Source: Candidatus Gastranaerophilales bacterium | Lineage (GTDB): Bacteria > Cyanobacteriota > Vampirovibrionia > Gastranaerophilales > Gastranaerophilaceae | NCBI GenBank assembly: GCA_944323995.1 | Contig: CALUUN010000003.1 | Span: 116,860-180,859 of the forward strand | Length of the DNA: 64,000 nt | Reading direction: 5' to 3' | Part shown: one piece after another, positions 44,953-54,974 of the stretch | Numbering within the stretch: the first letter of the stretch is position 1 | Layout of the letters: each line of letters opens with the position of its first letter | Position numbers and translations under genes: made by a program | Notes under the pieces: model-generated | What the model saw: the letters and a program-made list of their open reading frames with translations, nothing else | What the model was told of the DNA's origin: nothing | The model's database searches: none

Positions 44953-46335
44953 ATGATAAAAGACTTGACAAAAGGCGCTCCGTTAAAACTTATACTTTTG
45001 TTTTCGGTGCCGCTTTTGATAGGAAACATTTTTCAACAGCTTTATAATCTTGCGGACATAATAATTGTCGGCAGAACTCTGGGCGTGGGTGCTCTTGCGT
45101 CCGTGGGTGCGGTTGCGCCGTTATTTTTTCTTATTTTGTTTGCGGTAAACGGCATGACTAACGGTTTTGCGGTAATAACGGGGCAAAAATTCGGTGCGGG
45201 AGATGTTTGCGGCGTAAGACGTTCGGCCGCTGTTTCAACCCTGTTGAGTACGGTTTTTACTGTTTTCTTTTCAATAATATTTATGATATTTATGAAGCCG
45301 GTGCTTTTTATGATGAATGTTCCCGCTGAAATTTTTGACGATGCATACTGGTATATTCAGATTTGTGTTTTCGGACTTTTTACGGCAAATTTTTATAACC
45401 TGCTTGCGAGTATAATCCGTGCGCTTGGCGACAGCAAAACACCTTTGTATTTTTTGATTTTTGCATCTGTTTTAAACGTTATACTTGCTCTTATTTTTAT
45501 TCTGGAGTTTCATCTGGGAGTCCCCGGCTCTGCCGTGGCGGTTGTTTTGTCGCAGGCTTTTTCGGTGGTTTTGTGTCTTTTGTATGTAAAAAAACGCTTT
45601 CCGATTTTGCATTTGAAAAAATCGGATTGGATTTTTAAAAAAGAAAACCGTGCGGAAGATATTGAGTTTATAAAAGAGCATTTGAATGTGGGTTTGCCGA
45701 TGGCGGTGCAGTTTTCGGTGCTCGGGATTGGCATGCTTATAATCCAGAGCGTGTGCAATTCTTTCGGGGCAAATATTATTGCGGCAATGACCGCGGCTTT
45801 GAGAATAGAACAGATTGCAACAATGCCTATGGTTTCTTTCGGGGTTGCGATTTCGGTTTTTGTAGCGCAGAATTTCGGAGCTAAGAATATCAACAGAATA
45901 AGGCACGGCGTTATAAAATCTTCAGTAATAAATCTTGTCTTGAGTATTGCCATGGCTTTTGTAATGCGGCTGTGGGGAAGCGATATCGTCGGAATTTTTA
46001 TCGGACAAGAAAAGACAGAAGTTATAAATATTGCCCATGAATATTTGTGGATAAGCACTCTGTTTTATTTCTTTTTGGGCCAGATTTTTATTTTCAGAAA
46101 CGCTCTTCAAGGTATGGGAAGAACCCTCATTCCGCTCACTTCTTCTTTTGCGGAACTTATGGTGCGATCGTTTGCGGCAGTATATCTTGCCGTGAAGTTC
46201 GGTTACTACGGAATTTTCTATGCCGGCCCGATTGCGTGGATTTCCGCATCAATCATTGTTGCTGCGGGGTATTTTATAAATATTAAAAAAATTAAGATTA
46301 AATACCTAAAGGAAAACTTTTTAAAGAGCGTTTAA
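44953..46335 (+). CDS. MATE-family multidrug/metabolite exporter
   Basis: A 460-residue protein with 12 predicted helices and the two MATE halves (FSVPLLIGNIFQQLYNLADIIIVGRTLGVGALASVGAVAPL; LNVGLPMAVQFSVLGIGMLIIQSV). It exports drugs or metabolites with a cation gradient. No Shine-Dalgarno before ATG 44953; TATAAT is about 35 nt upstream. It overlaps the convergent XRE gene by 15 bp. Confidence 0.92.
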   Translation: MIKDLTKGAPLKLILLFSVPLLIGNIFQQLYNLADIIIVGRTLGVGALASVGAVAPLFFLILFAVNGMTNGFAVITGQKFGAGDVCGVRRSAAVSTLLSTVFTVFFSIIFMIFMKPVLFMMNVPAEIFDDAYWYIQICVFGLFTANFYNLLASIIRALGDSKTPLYFLIFASVLNVILALIFILEFHLGVPGSAVAVVLSQAFSVVLCLLYVKKRFPILHLKKSDWIFKKENRAEDIEFIKEHLNVGLPMAVQFSVLGIGMLIIQSVCNSFGANIIAAMTAALRIEQIATMPMVSFGVAISVFVAQNFGAKNINRIRHGVIKSSVINLVLSIAMAFVMRLWGSDIVGIFIGQEKTEVINIAHEYLWISTLFYFFLGQIFIFRNALQGMGRTLIPLTSSFAELMVRSFAAVYLAVKFGYYGIFYAGPIAWISASIIVAAGYFINIKKIKIKYLKENFLKSV

Positions 46336-46644
46336 AAACGCATCGAGAAGTAAAAGTTTTTGTTTATTGTTTTTGAATTTTGCAACTTTAGAAAGAATAT
46401 TATTGTAAAAATCTTCGGTATTCTTATCTTTTATGCAAACAAAAAGACGTGATACGTCAACATCAAGTACATCCGCTATTCTGGAAAGAGTCTTTGCCGT
46501 CACAAAACCTTTGCCTGTTTCTATCAAACTCAAGGAAGTAGTACCTATATCAATCATTTCGGCAAAACTTTCCTGACTGTATCCGGCTGCTTTTCTTAGT
46601 CTTTTTACATTATTTCCGAATTCTTTGCAAATTTCAGAACCCAT
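46321..46644 (-). CDS. XRE-family helix-turn-helix regulator
   Basis: A 107-residue protein with a Cro/CI HTH at about 10-68 (NNVKRLRKAAGYSQESFAEMIDIGTTSLSLIETGKGFVTAKTLSRIADVLDV). The layout and length equal those of the regulator at 20570. ATG is preceded by GAGG. It is divergent from the large autotransporter gene 195 bp away, so it may regulate it; this is inferred from position. Confidence 0.87.
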   Translation of the reverse strand: MGSEICKEFGNNVKRLRKAAGYSQESFAEMIDIGTTSLSLIETGKGFVTAKTLSRIADVLDVDVSRLFVCIKDKNTEDFYNNILSKVAKFKNNKQKLLLLDAFLNAL

Positions 46645-46767
46645 AATTACCTCTTTATCTATATTCTACTTTAACTGCAAGAGATAAATAATTATACTAA
46701 ACAGTTTAATATTTAGTATTTAATGCTAAAAAACCGCCCGAAAGGCTGATATTTTAATTTTAATTAG

Positions 46768-46796
46768 TTGACAAAAAAATTTTAATTTAATATAAT
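46768..46796 (+). promoter_or_regulatory. Consensus promoter of the autotransporter gene
   Basis: -35 TTGACA (46768-46773), 17-bp spacer, -10 TATAAT (46791-46796), with a 42-nt leader including TAGGAG before ATG 46839. One of the best promoter matches of the window, consistent with high expression. Confidence 0.88.
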
Positions 46797-46838
46797 ATAT
46801 TGCATAACATATCAAATCAAATTACATAGGAGTCAAGG

Positions 46839-49800
46839 ATGAGAAAAAGAGATTTATTGACAACAGCTTTATGTTTGTCAGCGCTGGTTATGTCATCACC
46901 GGCGTTTGCTGCGCGTGTTGATTATGTTGATGCTGCTGTCTCGGGTAACTCATACAGTATAACTGAGAAGACAATATCAGGCAATTCAACCGAAGGTATG
47001 GGAGGCGCATACTGGTTTACGGATTCAAATGCAACAAGTACGGAAAGAAGTCCGTTAAATGTTGCTATTTCAAACACAGTATTTGAAAACAATCAGGCAA
47101 CCGGTTCCGGATACGGCGGTGTTATGTACGTTGCAAATGGTACTGTGAATATAGATAACGGTACATTCAAAGCAAATACAGCAGGTTGGGACGGCGGTGC
47201 GATTTCAACAAGAACTCCTTACGGCGGAACACCTGATTCAGGGCCGAAACTCGTCATCAACAACTCCTTGTTTGAAAGTAACGAAGCAACCGTATATTCA
47301 GGCGGTGCTATCGGACTTTATTCAGAAGCTGAAATCAATAACACAAAATTTATAGGTAACAATGCGGGCGGACATAATCCTGCAGATTCTACCGACGGCG
47401 GCGGCGCTATTTATTTAGGCGGCTGGGGTCAATTAACTCTGAACAATTCCGAATTTACAGGCAACACTTCCAACAGAGGCGGTGCAATCGGTACAACTGA
47501 TGCCGGAATCGGTACAACGCATTATTTTAACATAAGCAATACCACTTTTGACGGTAACTCGGCAACCTTACAGGGCGGTGCTATTTTCTCAAAATTTACG
47601 GATGATAATGCAGGAAACCACAGCACAATTACCGGATCAACTTTTACGAATAACACAGCCGGTCAAAACGGCGGTGCCGTTTACAACAAAGGTACGCTTG
47701 CCGTAGATAACAGTGATTTTGATAACAACACAGCACAATATGGCGGCGGTTTTTTCAACGAAACAGGCGCAACCGCTAATCTGGGTGAAAATTTAAGTTT
47801 TACAAATAATACGGCACAGAAAAACGGCGGCGGTGTTTATAACTACACCGGCGCAACTATGACTATCGGCAACAATGCATATTTTTCAGGTAACAAAGCC
47901 GTTGAAGCCGCAGGCGGTGCTGTCCAAAATCTGGGTAACTTAACTCTAGGCGATAATATCACTTTTGAAAACAACTCTGCCGCATGGGGCGGTGCTGCTG
48001 TTTACGGCGGTTCCAGAGCAGGAGAAAGTTCGTCAACAACTATTGGCGACAACGCTATTTTCAGAAATAATTCATTAACTAATACAGGTACCGATGAAGT
48101 TGCGGTTGGCGGTGCTATATTTGTTGAAAACGATGAAGGTGGTAATGCAAACTTCACACTGGGTTCAAATTCATATTTTGAAAATAACTCTGCAAACGAA
48201 GGCGGTGCTGTTTACCTAAAAGATGCGATAGCGGCCAATGTCGGAAGCGGTGCTACATTTGTAAATAACTCCGCAGCCAAAACCGGCGGTGCTCTTTATA
48301 CAATGTCAGACGTAACTCTGACTGACGCTACATTTGCAAATAACTCTGCAGGTCAACAGGGTGGTGCAATTTATGCAACAGAGAATTTAACAATTGCAGC
48401 TGACCAAAAAGATGTTATATTCTCCGGCAACAGTGCTGCTGACGGCGGTGATATTTATATGGCCGGTGATGCAGGAAAAGAACTCAATATGAGCATTGGC
48501 GATGACAAATCCGTTGTTATCTCCGGCGGTGTTTCCGGTGCTAATAAATATAATATGAATGTAAACGGGACCGGTACATTGAATTTGCAGTCTTATATCA
48601 AAAATGCGGATATAACTGTTAATGATATGTCTACATTATGGTTGAACAACGGTTCGCAGGTTTCAGGCAACAACAATACAATTACCTTGAACGATGGTAC
48701 CGAATTGCTTACAATTAATAACCGGCTTGACAATTTTGAAGACGGTTTATTCACAGTTAACGGTGAAGTTTCATTGGGAGTTGATGCTGATATCGCATCA
48801 GGAACCGCGGATCGTTTCGGTGCTATTAATTACGGTCAGGACGGCAAAATTGTTATTGAAGGCGTAAACCCGACAAATACAAATTCTACAAAAGATAATT
48901 TCTCATTTAATATTTTTGATGCAACCGGTATTGACAAAAATAATGCCAGAATCGACGAAGATTTTGTTGCAATGGATACTTTGTCACCTATCAGATGGTT
49001 AAAAGGATCAATAGATGAAAACGGCATAGTAACATACGGCGCAAGAGGCAACGGCTGGAGAGATTTCAACCCGTCAGTTCTTGTAAGCCCTGTTGCAGCA
49101 CAATTAGGCGGCTACCTTGTTCAATTGAATTCATACGATCAAGCGTTCATGAACCTTGATATGAAAATGCTTATGACTCAGGAAGAACGCAAAGCGCAAA
49201 GAATGAAAAACAGCTACGCAGCTGCAGGCAATTCAACAACGCCGATGGTTTATTCACCGACATATCTTCCTGAAAAAGATTCTGCAGGCTGGGTAAGACC
49301 TTATGCAACATTTGAAAACGTTGGTTTGAACGGCGGCCCGAGAGTTTCTAACGTTATGTACGGAACCTTCTTCGGTGCTGACAGCGAAATGTACGAATTC
49401 AAAAACGGTGCAGAAGCTCAATTCAGTGTATATGCCGGCTATAACGGTTCTCATCAGGCATTTACCGGCAACAGCCTCTATCAAAACGGCGGTACTTTAG
49501 GTTTGACAGGTATTGTTTATAAAGGCAACTTCTTCACAGCCTTGACCGCTAACGCAGGCGCAAGCGTAGTTGACGCAAGTACAATGTACGGCAACGAAGA
49601 CTTCCCGATGTTAATGGCCGGTGTCGCTTCAAAAACCGGTTACAACTGGGAACTTGCAAAAGGCAAATTCATTATTCAGCCTAACTACTTAATGTCTTAT
49701 ACATTCGTTAATACATTTGATTATACAAATGCTGCAGGCGTAAGAATGAAATCCGATCCGTTGAATGCAATTAACATTGCACCCGGTGTTAAATTCATCG

Positions 49801-50129
49801 GTAACCTGAAAAACGGATGGCAGCCGTATATCAACTTGAGAATGGTATGGAACATAATGGACAAAACAGATTTCCTTGCTGCAAATACTTCAATACCTGA
49901 TTTGTCTGTAAGACCTTACTTTGAATACGGTTTGGGTCTGCAAAAACGCTGGGGTGACAGATTTACCGGTTTCGGACAGGTAATGATGAGAAACGGCGGC
50001 AGAAACGGTGTATCACTCGGCTTCGGCTTCAGATGGGCATTCGGCAAAGGCGGCACAAGAGCTTATAACAACTCTCACTCAGCTGTCATAAAAGAACCGA
50101 CCAAGATGAAGTTAAGCAATATCAAATAA
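46839..50129 (+). CDS. Polymorphic outer-membrane-protein-like autotransporter
   Basis: A 1096-residue surface protein. The signal peptide ends at AFA (about residue 24). Residues about 55-560 carry some 16 repeats of FxxN(S/T)A...GGA(I/V)Y type, as in chlamydial Pmp proteins and other beta-helix adhesins. A transitional region follows, and from about 830 a 12-strand-type autotransporter barrel (WVRPYATFENVGLNGG, later YINLRMVWNIMD, GFGFRWAFGKGG). The barrel is followed by about 30 polar residues instead of ending on an aromatic residue, which is unusual. Repeats are long, similar and recombination-prone. It is probably one of the major adhesins. Strong promoter and terminator. Confidence 0.9.
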   Translation: MRKRDLLTTALCLSALVMSSPAFAARVDYVDAAVSGNSYSITEKTISGNSTEGMGGAYWFTDSNATSTERSPLNVAISNTVFENNQATGSGYGGVMYVANGTVNIDNGTFKANTAGWDGGAISTRTPYGGTPDSGPKLVINNSLFESNEATVYSGGAIGLYSEAEINNTKFIGNNAGGHNPADSTDGGGAIYLGGWGQLTLNNSEFTGNTSNRGGAIGTTDAGIGTTHYFNISNTTFDGNSATLQGGAIFSKFTDDNAGNHSTITGSTFTNNTAGQNGGAVYNKGTLAVDNSDFDNNTAQYGGGFFNETGATANLGENLSFTNNTAQKNGGGVYNYTGATMTIGNNAYFSGNKAVEAAGGAVQNLGNLTLGDNITFENNSAAWGGAAVYGGSRAGESSSTTIGDNAIFRNNSLTNTGTDEVAVGGAIFVENDEGGNANFTLGSNSYFENNSANEGGAVYLKDAIAANVGSGATFVNNSAAKTGGALYTMSDVTLTDATFANNSAGQQGGAIYATENLTIAADQKDVIFSGNSAADGGDIYMAGDAGKELNMSIGDDKSVVISGGVSGANKYNMNVNGTGTLNLQSYIKNADITVNDMSTLWLNNGSQVSGNNNTITLNDGTELLTINNRLDNFEDGLFTVNGEVSLGVDADIASGTADRFGAINYGQDGKIVIEGVNPTNTNSTKDNFSFNIFDATGIDKNNARIDEDFVAMDTLSPIRWLKGSIDENGIVTYGARGNGWRDFNPSVLVSPVAAQLGGYLVQLNSYDQAFMNLDMKMLMTQEERKAQRMKNSYAAAGNSTTPMVYSPTYLPEKDSAGWVRPYATFENVGLNGGPRVSNVMYGTFFGADSEMYEFKNGAEAQFSVYAGYNGSHQAFTGNSLYQNGGTLGLTGIVYKGNFFTALTANAGASVVDASTMYGNEDFPMLMAGVASKTGYNWELAKGKFIIQPNYLMSYTFVNTFDYTNAAGVRMKSDPLNAINIAPGVKFIGNLKNGWQPYINLRMVWNIMDKTDFLAANTSIPDLSVRPYFEYGLGLQKRWGDRFTGFGQVMMRNGGRNGVSLGFGFRWAFGKGGTRAYNNSHSAVIKEPTKMKLSNIK

Positions 50130-50131
50130 AC

Positions 50132-50161
50132 AAAAGCGGGTTTTTCAAAACCCGCTTTTTA
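50132..50161 (+). terminator. Terminator after the autotransporter gene
   Basis: AAAAGCGGGTTTT and its complement with a 3-nt loop, then T run. Confidence 0.92.
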
Positions 50162-50232
50162 ATTTTATTGATTAATATAATCAGCTTTTTAAAAAAGCGG
50201 TTTGCAACCTGGAAGATTATTCAACGGATTAA

Positions 50233-50261
50233 TTGCAGATCATATTGAATTATGTGATATT
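50233..50261 (+). promoter_or_regulatory. Promoter of enolase gene, leaderless
   Basis: -35 TTGCAG (50233-50238), 17-bp spacer ending TGT (extended), -10 GATATT (50256-50261), then 6 nt to ATG 50268. Confidence 0.6.
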
Positions 50262-50267
50262 GAGATT

Positions 50268-51563
50268 ATGGCATCAATAATTGAAAATATAACAGCACGG
50301 CAGATTTTGGATTCACGGGGAAACCCGACGGTGGAGGTTACGGTTGAACTGCCTTTTGGTGTCAAAGGAATTGCGTCAGTGCCTTCCGGAGCCTCAAAAG
50401 GCTTATACGAAGCTCTGGAACTCCGCGACGGTGACAAATCTAAGTTTGATGGCAAAGGTGTACTGAAAGCCGTTCAAAACGTTAACAAAAAAATAGCACC
50501 AGAGCTTACAGGAAAAAATGCTCTTTGTCAGAACACAATAGACAGCATAATAACACAACTTGACAATTCCGATAATAAATTCAACCTCGGGGCGAATGCA
50601 ATTTTAGGGGTTTCGCTTGCTGCGGCACAGGCTGCTGCCGCAAGTTATCAAATGCCGCTTTACAGGTATTTGGGCGGAGTTAATGCCGTAACGTTGCCTG
50701 TTCCTATGATGAATATATTAAACGGCGGCGTTCATGCCGACAATAACCTTGATTTTCAGGAATTTATGATTGCGCCTGCAGGAGCTGAAAACTTTGAGCA
50801 TTCACTGCAAATCGGAGTTGAAATTTTTTATAAATTAAAAGAAATTTTACGCAACAAAAACCTCACAACTTCAGTCGGTGACGAAGGAGGCTTTGCTCCG
50901 CAGTTAAAATCAAATTCAGAAGCAGTAGAACTTATTCTTGAAGCTGTTTCCCGCGCAAATTATTCAACAGATGATGTCAAAATCTGTCTTGATGCGGCAT
51001 CCTCGGAGTTTTATAACAATGGGAAATACAAGTTTGAAAACAAATCACGTACAGCAGAAGAAATGGTTGAAATTTTTGCTGACTGGACAGAAAAATATCC
51101 GATAATTTCAATAGAAGACGGTATGGCTCAAGAAGACATTGAGGGCTGGAAACTTCTGACTGAAAAGCTCGGCGGCAGATGTCAGCTTGTTGGTGATGAT
51201 TTGTTTGTTACAAATCCGAAAAGGTTTGCCAACGGAATTAAAAAATGTATTGCAAACGCAATATTAATTAAACCTAATCAGATAGGTACACTTTCCGAAA
51301 CTCTTGAAACAATTCGGCTTGCTCAATTATCCGGCTACGGTGTGATAATCTCACACCGTTCAGGTGAAACAGAAAGCACTTTTATTGCAGATTTATCGGT
51401 GGCTGTTAATAGCGGTCAGATAAAAACAGGTTCGCTCTCAAGATCTGAAAGAGTCGCAAAGTATAACAGACTTATAAGAATTGAACAGGAACTTGGCTCT
51501 GCCGCAAAATATTTAGGGCTTAATGCGTTTAAAGGTCAAAAAAATGCCTGCGACAGGAATTGA
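50268..51563 (+). CDS. eno: Enolase
   Basis: A 431-residue glycolytic enzyme from ATG 50268 ([24 protein letters not shown]). A longer frame from TTG 50202 adds 22 non-homologous residues. Signature elements are [25 protein letters not shown], the metal-site [14 protein letters not shown] and [17 protein letters not shown], and SHRSGETE. Loop 1 reads PSGASKG where nearly all enolases have PSGASTG, and SHRSGETES has Ser in place of the usual Asp. No Shine-Dalgarno; the transcript is predicted to be leaderless. Confidence 0.94.
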   Translation: MASIIENITARQILDSRGNPTVEVTVELPFGVKGIASVPSGASKGLYEALELRDGDKSKFDGKGVLKAVQNVNKKIAPELTGKNALCQNTIDSIITQLDNSDNKFNLGANAILGVSLAAAQAAAASYQMPLYRYLGGVNAVTLPVPMMNILNGGVHADNNLDFQEFMIAPAGAENFEHSLQIGVEIFYKLKEILRNKNLTTSVGDEGGFAPQLKSNSEAVELILEAVSRANYSTDDVKICLDAASSEFYNNGKYKFENKSRTAEEMVEIFADWTEKYPIISIEDGMAQEDIEGWKLLTEKLGGRCQLVGDDLFVTNPKRFANGIKKCIANAILIKPNQIGTLSETLETIRLAQLSGYGVIISHRSGETESTFIADLSVAVNSGQIKTGSLSRSERVAKYNRLIRIEQELGSAAKYLGLNAFKGQKNACDRN

Positions 51564-51645
51564 TTAAACTTTGTAAACTTATTGTTTTGAAACCCGCAAA
51601 TTCTTTTTTGTTCATGTCTTATATGCACAAAAGGAGTATAAAATT

Positions 51646-54636
51646 TTGATTACGAAGATACAATTTTCAGAGCCGCGCGCTTTTAAATATCACACACAAC
51701 CTGCACAGCCAAAACCCGACTCAGGCGAACAAAAGCCTGCTCCATATAATTCCGGAGCTTTTTATTACGTACCGTTTACCGGCAAAATAGGCCAAAAAGA
51801 TGTTCCGGCGTCTTATGAAGAATACCAGCAGTTTGATAACGCTGCTGTAAATATTATCTCAAAAGCTACTAATCTTGCAAAAAAATATAATCATAAACAG
51901 GTTACTCAATATCACTTTATGTCAACGGCATTCGGTGACACTATCGACTATATTGATAAGTTAAACAGCGGCAAAGCTGATTTGTATATCCCGTCAGACG
52001 GTGAAGGGCCTTCTTATTTTACAAGTTTATTCTCAAAAGATTTGTTTGAAAACCCTAAGTACCGTGCGGCTTTCAGAGAAATTCTTTTGAATGAAAAGCA
52101 AACGGTCGATTCAATTCTTTCAAAACTTCCCAAACGGCCTGAAAAATCCAGACAGAGAATAAAAGTTTCCGAACTTTTCTACAACGACGTGGAAAATTCC
52201 AGAGAATCCCAGATGAGAGAAGAAACCATCGTAAACGGTTTTGATATTTATAACGGTGCGTTCAACTCTGTTATTCCGGAATACAAAAATTTTACCAACA
52301 ACTTCAGAATGAAGGTAAATGACGTTTTGATGCTTGAAAATCACAAAGATGATGAGCGTATGTATTTCCCGAATTATGACAAAAAAGCGGAAACCGTCAT
52401 GAAAAACCTCAATCTCGGAACAAACATGTTCATTACTTATGACAACGAAAAGGTTAATCCGAACTATTTTATGCCGGCGCTTTTAAAAGCCTTCCAAAAT
52501 TCCGGTCAGAAGCTGAATCCTGAAAATACCGAAATCATTGAATTCAACAAGAATGTTGAAATGGCGCCGCTAATTTTGAAACTTCGGGAACTTGTAAAAG
52601 ACAAAGACAAAAATCATATTGTAATTTTTTCACAGTTTAACCTTGCAAGAAACGCCATAATTGAATCTGACGGACAGGTTGCAAAATTTATGATGCCGGA
52701 AGAATATATTAATTTTATAAAAAACACTCCGAAAAATCTCCGGCTGGTTGTATTTGATGCCAAAGACAATTATCTGTCATATTTGCAGAATGCAATAATA
52801 GCGAACGCATTTAAGGATTTCGGTGAAATAACGATTCCGGTGCTTAATTCAGGCGACGTGTTGAATGCATTCATTGATGACAAAGGATTTTTAGACAAAT
52901 CAGCTAAAAATATTTCCAAAAAAGCGCTTGAAAAAATAGTAAATACCTCTTCGCAGATTGATGGGATTTTGCCTGATAAAACTTTCAACCTGATGAAAAA
53001 GATTTCAAGCTGTTACATAGATAAAAAAGAAATAACCGTCAAAGATGTTGATGATTACATTAAAGAAGCAGATTATCTGTTTAAACAGACAAATAACGAC
53101 AGTTCTGTTGAGATAGTATTTGATACCGGAAAACGCCTGAAAGATATAATCGGCAAATCAAACACCAAAAAAGAAGCCGAATCTCTAGTAAGACAGATTA
53201 AGAATAAAAAAACAGGCACAAAAGGTTTTATTCTGTACAGTCAGGACGGAATGGCAGGCGGCGGCCGCCGTCATACGGCAGAAGCCATTGCAGGCGAGGC
53301 AAATATACCGTTTGTTGCAATTAACACGCTGGATTTCGGGACAAAAGATGTTGACCTGTTCGGCGGGCTTGTAATGTCGCCTGAGGCGTCAATTAAAAAG
53401 ATATTCTCGCTTGCATCCACACAGGCTGAGGCTAATCCGCACAAAGCCGCAATGTTATTCATAGAAAACTTTGAATATTTTTCGGTGGGTGAAATGGTTT
53501 CCGAATATCACCAGAAAGCCATGGCTCAATTGATAAGAGAAATGGAAAATGCCCAGAAAAAAGGTCTGAATATTGTTGTCATGGGTTCTGTTTCAAATCC
53601 TGATTTTATAGGCGAAGCCGCGATGAAGTCTTTTAAATTCAACGACAATATAGAAATTTCTTCACCGGCATTTAATAAAGAAGAACGGTTTGAAATCTTA
53701 AAATATATTTTGAAAAAGAACCGTATAAAAGTAGCCGGCAGCAAGGAAGAGCAGGAATCACTTCTTAAAGATATTTCAAAAACCTTAAGAGGTTTTTCGT
53801 TCATTGAATTAAAAAGTTTCATCAAAAAGGCCGAATCCATTGCGCAGGAAAGAAACCACAAAGAGATAACAAAAGCCGATATGACCGAAAGTTATTTGCG
53901 TTTAACAACCGGCAGACCGGCGGCAGCAAATGACATGCCTCATGAAAAAGAGATCGTTGCAAGGCACGAATGCGGTCATGCAGTAACCCTGCAGGTTATG
54001 AATAATTTATTCAAAAATCACGGCAAACCTTGGCACATACCGGATACGGTCAACTTTATAACTCTTGATCCCAGAAGTTACTACGGCGGTGCAATGTATC
54101 CGAAAATTGATTCAAACACTAAATTCTCGTTTGAAAAAGCGTTTTCAGATATCGTATGCAGTTACGGCGGACATTCAGCTGAAAAATATTTTTACGACAT
54201 GGACGGTTCATGGGGGATTACCGGCGATCTGGACAACGTAACTTCAATGGCGGAAAATATGGTAAAAGTAATGGGACAAGGGTTTTACACAGGTAAAATT
54301 TCTCTTGCAAACAGGTTTGACGGCAAAGATTATTCAAGGATTATGACTGATGATTTAAGAAACAGAGTTAGTGCCGATGTTATGGTTATAACAAGGAACG
54401 CATTAACCGCTTCCGATTTCATTGTTTCAACATACGCTGATTTTATCAAAGAATTTTCGGACAAATATGCTCCGTTTGTCGGAACGGGCGATTGTCTGGT
54501 TGACGGCGATACGTTCAGAAAAGAGCTTGCCGAATGGAAGGCACGCCAGCCAAAAGAGGTTCAAAATGATATTGAGGCTCTGGACAGAATTCTCCTCGAT
54601 ATAATCGTTTATGCCAAAAACGGCAAGATTTATTAA
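51646..54636 (+). CDS. Clp/FtsH-like chimeric protein with degenerate ATPase motifs and intact M41 zinc-protease motif
   Basis: A 996-residue soluble protein. Residues about 58-105 resemble a Clp N-domain (FDNAAVNIISKATNLAKKYNHKQVTQYHF). About 250-480 resembles a Clp D1 module without Walker A; its end (ISKKALEKIVNTSSQIDGILPDKTFNLMKKI) matches the Clp D1 small-domain LPDKA motif. About 525-760 matches the FtsH AAA domain, but Walker A is QDGMAGGGRRH, Walker B is LFIENFE and the SRH lacks its arginines. The M41 domain is intact: HECGH at 774-778 with D861 as likely third zinc ligand. The start is TTG 51646 with AAAGGAG 9 nt upstream. It has no transmembrane segment, unlike FtsH. Confidence 0.8.
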   Translation: MITKIQFSEPRAFKYHTQPAQPKPDSGEQKPAPYNSGAFYYVPFTGKIGQKDVPASYEEYQQFDNAAVNIISKATNLAKKYNHKQVTQYHFMSTAFGDTIDYIDKLNSGKADLYIPSDGEGPSYFTSLFSKDLFENPKYRAAFREILLNEKQTVDSILSKLPKRPEKSRQRIKVSELFYNDVENSRESQMREETIVNGFDIYNGAFNSVIPEYKNFTNNFRMKVNDVLMLENHKDDERMYFPNYDKKAETVMKNLNLGTNMFITYDNEKVNPNYFMPALLKAFQNSGQKLNPENTEIIEFNKNVEMAPLILKLRELVKDKDKNHIVIFSQFNLARNAIIESDGQVAKFMMPEEYINFIKNTPKNLRLVVFDAKDNYLSYLQNAIIANAFKDFGEITIPVLNSGDVLNAFIDDKGFLDKSAKNISKKALEKIVNTSSQIDGILPDKTFNLMKKISSCYIDKKEITVKDVDDYIKEADYLFKQTNNDSSVEIVFDTGKRLKDIIGKSNTKKEAESLVRQIKNKKTGTKGFILYSQDGMAGGGRRHTAEAIAGEANIPFVAINTLDFGTKDVDLFGGLVMSPEASIKKIFSLASTQAEANPHKAAMLFIENFEYFSVGEMVSEYHQKAMAQLIREMENAQKKGLNIVVMGSVSNPDFIGEAAMKSFKFNDNIEISSPAFNKEERFEILKYILKKNRIKVAGSKEEQESLLKDISKTLRGFSFIELKSFIKKAESIAQERNHKEITKADMTESYLRLTTGRPAAANDMPHEKEIVARHECGHAVTLQVMNNLFKNHGKPWHIPDTVNFITLDPRSYYGGAMYPKIDSNTKFSFEKAFSDIVCSYGGHSAEKYFYDMDGSWGITGDLDNVTSMAENMVKVMGQGFYTGKISLANRFDGKDYSRIMTDDLRNRVSADVMVITRNALTASDFIVSTYADFIKEFSDKYAPFVGTGDCLVDGDTFRKELAEWKARQPKEVQNDIEALDRILLDIIVYAKNGKIY

Positions 54637-54735
54637 TTTTGTAAAAATATGTAACGATATACACAAAATCCTTAAAGAAAGATTTTATATAAACCGATAA
54701 AGTTTATGTAAGAGATCTTTAAGGAGAAGTGTATT

Positions 54736-54948
54736 ATGGACGAAAAGAGAATTATGAGCGAAGAAGATTTAATGGTTGACTTTGCCGAGATGACAAGTTT
54801 TGACTTTAATTCTTTGGATTATCAGCAGATGCAGGATTTGCATAAGATTACGGACAGCGAATATGCTGAAAAACCTTATGCATTCAAGTTCGGCAAATTC
54901 GATTTGACTGATTTGTTCAAATCATTTACCGTGCAAAAAGAGATGTAG
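54736..54948 (+). CDS. Small hypothetical acidic protein, 70 aa
   Basis: A 70-residue acidic, soluble protein (MDEKRIMSEEDLMVDFAEMTSFDFNSLDYQQ...). ATG has AAGGAG 9 nt upstream. It is followed 26 nt later by another small gene, which ends in a terminator, so they form a two-gene unit. No recognised family. Confidence 0.65.
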   Translation: MDEKRIMSEEDLMVDFAEMTSFDFNSLDYQQMQDLHKITDSEYAEKPYAFKFGKFDLTDLFKSFTVQKEM

Positions 54949-54974
54949 GCTCGTTGAATAAGGGAGTTATGTGT

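Noticed and set aside
50202..50267. TTG start for enolase
   Set aside because: Adds 22 residues with no enolase similarity and contains the likely promoter.
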